From: Gemmatimonadaceae bacterium
Lineage (GTDB): Bacteria; Gemmatimonadota; Gemmatimonadetes; Gemmatimonadales; Gemmatimonadaceae
Reading direction: 5' to 3'
DNA length: 41,698 nucleotides
Assembly: GCA_013697785.1 (NCBI GenBank)
Contig: JACCWE010000068.1
Span: 1 to 41,698, forward strand
Of this stretch, positions 39,629 to 41,698 are shown piece by piece (position 1 is the first letter of the stretch; each line of letters opens with the position of its first letter). The notes beneath the pieces are model-generated. The model saw nothing but the letters and a program-made list of their open reading frames with translations, was not told the origin of the DNA and ran no database searches. The translations under genes and the position numbers were made by a program.

Positions 39629-41566
39629 CTACACAAGTTTCATGGGCGAGGCATGGGAGGCGGCTGCGACGTTGCTCATACCCAGACGTTCCCTGGTATC
39701 CCGATCCGCATCGCCCGACGTGCCCCACTCCGCATATCTCGGAACGCGCACCTCGAAGGTGGTGCCCGGTACGTCCCGTGTCAGGAGCTCGACGTCGCCG
39801 CCGAGCAGCTGCGCGAGATGCCGCGTGACGCTGAGACCGAGGCCCGTGCCCGCAACGCGGCGCGACTTGCTCATCTCCACCTGAAAGAACGGCTCGAAGA
39901 TGCGCGCTCGATCCTCTGCAGCGATCCCGATTCCCGTGTCGCTCACCGTCCACACCAGATCGTCGTCGTCGATGTGCACGGCCAGCGTCACGACGCCTTC
40001 GTTGGTGAACTTGATGGCATTGGATAAGAGATTGAGAACGATTTGCCGCAGCTTCGTAAAGTCGGTGCGGGCTTCGCACGTGCCTGAGGGAATCGTCGTC
40101 ACCAGCGTGAGCCCCTTGAGCGCCGCCATCGGCTCCGCGAGAGCTGCGGTCTCGCGCGCAAGGAAGAAGGCATCGTCCGTTTCGATGCGCACCTCCTCCT
40201 TGCCTGCCTCGAGTCTCGAGAGCGAGAGGATCTCATCGATCAGCGAGAGCAGATGCTGTCCGCCGCTCCTGATGCGCGTGAGCTGCGCATGCTGCTGCTC
40301 CGTGATCGGCCCGGTGACCTGATCGATGAGCAGACTCGAAAATCCGAGGATCGCGTTGAGCGGCGTTCGCAGCTCGTGCGACATCACGGCGAGAAAGTCG
40401 CTCTTCGCCTGGCTCGCGGCCACCGCCTCCTGACGGGCCGACTCCGCATTCTCGCTCTGCCGCTCGATCGCAGTGCGCGATTCGGAGATGCGCGCAGCCA
40501 TGAGATTGAACGCGTCGCCCAGCTGTCCGAGCTCATCTCGGCGAGTAATTCGCACTCGGCGCGCATAGTTGCCGGTCGACAGTGCATGAGTCACCTCGGT
40601 GAGCTCGGCGAGCGGCTTCGTGACTTGGCGGCTGATGGCCCAGGCGATGAATGCTCCAACCAGCAGCGTGATGAGTGCAACGACGCTCATTCGTCGCAGA
40701 AAGGCGATCGGTCGCTCGAGCATCGTGGCGCGCGGCATCGCGATCTCGACGATCCACGGAGCGGCGGCGATCGGGGACTTGGCGCCGAGCATGTCGCCGG
40801 TTGCCGGGTCGTGATATTGTACCGGACCTCGAGCCGCCTTCAGCACCGCCGGCTGCTGCGACAGCTCACCCGTGGTCGTCGTGCGTAGATCGTTCCCGGC
40901 GTTCGCGAGATACAGATCGACACCCGGTCCCATGATCTCGCGGAGCCCGCGCTGCGAGGATTTCGACGTGGCATCGTTGGCGAGACGCACGCGCTGTGCG
41001 ACGTAGCCGGCTACGAGGCCTCCATACACCACTGGCTGTGCGTACCAGGTGAAGACAGAGTCGCCGCGAGCGTAGAAGGGGCTCGTTCGTACGGAGTCGA
41101 GCGCGCCGGGCACCGACTCGTGCGAGACCAGCATCTCGCGCTGCGCATTCTCCAGCGGCGCTTGCGCGGTTGCAATACGACCGGCGAAACGGGCCCGCGG
41201 ATGCCCGGCCTGGTCCCATACCTCGATGAGGCCATCGGAGTCCGTGGGGACGACGAGCCGCTCCAGCGCCACGCCAACGCTCGAAGAGACGTCCAGCGCT
41301 CCGGTGCCTCCCGTGCGGAGGAGCCGTCGAATCGCGGTATCGTTCGCGACTCGGCGCAGCGCCGCGCCGCGCGCGACGACGCTCGTCTGCAACATGTCGC
41401 CAAGCTGTTTCGCGAGGCTCGCCACGCGCTCGTTCGCGTTCGTCGTCGCCGAGCGCTCGACCTCGAGGTACGCGGCACCCGAGGATGCGAGAAGAACGAG
41501 CAGGATCAGCCCCGATATCAGTAGCGGGAGCTTTCGTCCAAGGGGCAGGTCCACGGCGGGATCCAC
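39629..41566 (-). CDS. Membrane sensor histidine kinase with HAMP domain
   Basis: 645 residues. Membrane helix at about 12-33, a periplasmic sensing domain to about 290 (double Cache-like in length and pattern, with WYAQPVVYGGLVAGYVAQRV and PWIVEIAMPR), a second helix at about 293-312, a HAMP domain (RQVTKPLAELTEVTHALSTG) to about 365, then HisKA with the H-box MSHELRTPLNAILGF. The GHKL ATPase is complete: NLLSNAIKFTNEG, DTGIGI and GTGLGLS. No receiver or partner regulator gene is adjacent, so it is an orphan kinase within the window. The start is GTG at 41566, with no clear ribosome binding site. The remaining 132 bp to the window end hold nothing I can assign. Confidence 0.92.
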   Translation of the reverse strand: MDPAVDLPLGRKLPLLISGLILLVLLASSGAAYLEVERSATTNANERVASLAKQLGDMLQTSVVARGAALRRVANDTAIRRLLRTGGTGALDVSSSVGVALERLVVPTDSDGLIEVWDQAGHPRARFAGRIATAQAPLENAQREMLVSHESVPGALDSVRTSPFYARGDSVFTWYAQPVVYGGLVAGYVAQRVRLANDATSKSSQRGLREIMGPGVDLYLANAGNDLRTTTTGELSQQPAVLKAARGPVQYHDPATGDMLGAKSPIAAAPWIVEIAMPRATMLERPIAFLRRMSVVALITLLVGAFIAWAISRQVTKPLAELTEVTHALSTGNYARRVRITRRDELGQLGDAFNLMAARISESRTAIERQSENAESARQEAVAASQAKSDFLAVMSHELRTPLNAILGFSSLLIDQVTGPITEQQHAQLTRIRSGGQHLLSLIDEILSLSRLEAGKEEVRIETDDAFFLARETAALAEPMAALKGLTLVTTIPSGTCEARTDFTKLRQIVLNLLSNAIKFTNEGVVTLAVHIDDDDLVWTVSDTGIGIAAEDRARIFEPFFQVEMSKSRRVAGTGLGLSVTRHLAQLLGGDVELLTRDVPGTTFEVRVPRYAEWGTSGDADRDTRERLGMSNVAAASHASPMKLV

Positions 41567-41698
41567 ACGAGGATTAAGGTTCCTTCAGAGGCGGAGACTC
41601 GAAACGCTCGGAACACTCAATGGCGTGCGAGGGCGGTGCAAGGTCCGGACCCCGCGAAAGGTTCGCGGATGCGAAGAAGGGGAGCGACTCGAGAGTCG

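Noticed and set aside
1-41698. Insertion sequences, prophage genes, CRISPR arrays or toxin-antitoxin pairs.
   Set aside because: No transposase, integrase, phage structural gene, regularly spaced repeat or toxin-antitoxin-like gene pair was recognised on either strand.

Overview
The window is GC-rich chromosomal DNA with densely packed genes, most of them on the minus strand, short intergenic gaps and many 4-nt start/stop overlaps. The gene set is bacterial and housekeeping in character: dnaX, SRP RNA, pyruvate kinase, aldolase, transaldolase. The sulfocyanin / SCO / CtaG set and several small lineage-type proteins suggest a soil-type Gemmatimonadota relative. That assignment is inferred from family content only; no 16S rRNA or taxonomic marker lies in the window. 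No insertion sequence, phage, CRISPR array or tRNA was found.

Positions 1-9150 (all minus): the 5' two-thirds or so of dnaX runs off the left edge, preceded by the 4.5S SRP RNA gene with a well-formed promoter. Upstream lie a small lipoprotein, a YihY/BrkB membrane protein, a YtxH protein, an NtrC-type response regulator coupled to a very short, apparently degenerate histidine kinase, a divergent class II aldolase, a PhnP-like metallo-hydrolase and pyruvate kinase. Positions 9247-11890: a plus-strand lipoprotein converges on transaldolase across a 105-bp nested palindrome that contains a bidirectional terminator; next to transaldolase is an orphan lasso-peptide B2-type (transglutaminase-like) protein.

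Positions 11935-16125 (minus) form a copper/respiration cluster: SCO1/SenC, CtaG, an unusual membrane protein with an [FeFe]-hydrogenase-like N-terminal domain, and the blue-copper protein sulfocyanin. Positions 16169-17645 hold a Crp/Fnr regulator with two small unknown proteins. Positions 17834-24860 (minus) are an apparently single operon for 4-hydroxybenzoate / protocatechuate breakdown (pcaH, pcaG, pcaB, pcaC, pobA, a hotdog thioesterase), continuing into a Kef-type antiporter and a small four-cysteine protein. PobA makes protocatechuate, PcaGH opens the ring, and PcaB and PcaC carry the product to 3-oxoadipate enol-lactone; no pcaD is present.

Diverging from it, 25011-28257 (plus) encodes a cyclase-family hydrolase, a PLP aminotransferase, an ornithine-cyclodeaminase-family protein and the fluoride channel CrcB. 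Positions 28262-30655 (minus) pair a PQQ-type beta-propeller dehydrogenase with a cysteine-rich HTH regulator. The rest is mixed accessory content: a DUF4142 protein, an M20 peptidase, a beta-carbonic anhydrase, a phospholipase-D-type enzyme, an MFS exporter, a decayed response regulator, a VIT-type metal transporter, a truncated membrane protein, a serine hydrolase and a large sensor histidine kinase. The best candidates for undescribed biology are the hydrogenase-like protein inside the copper cluster, the orphan B2 protein beside it, and the cyclase-aminotransferase-cyclodeaminase operon.
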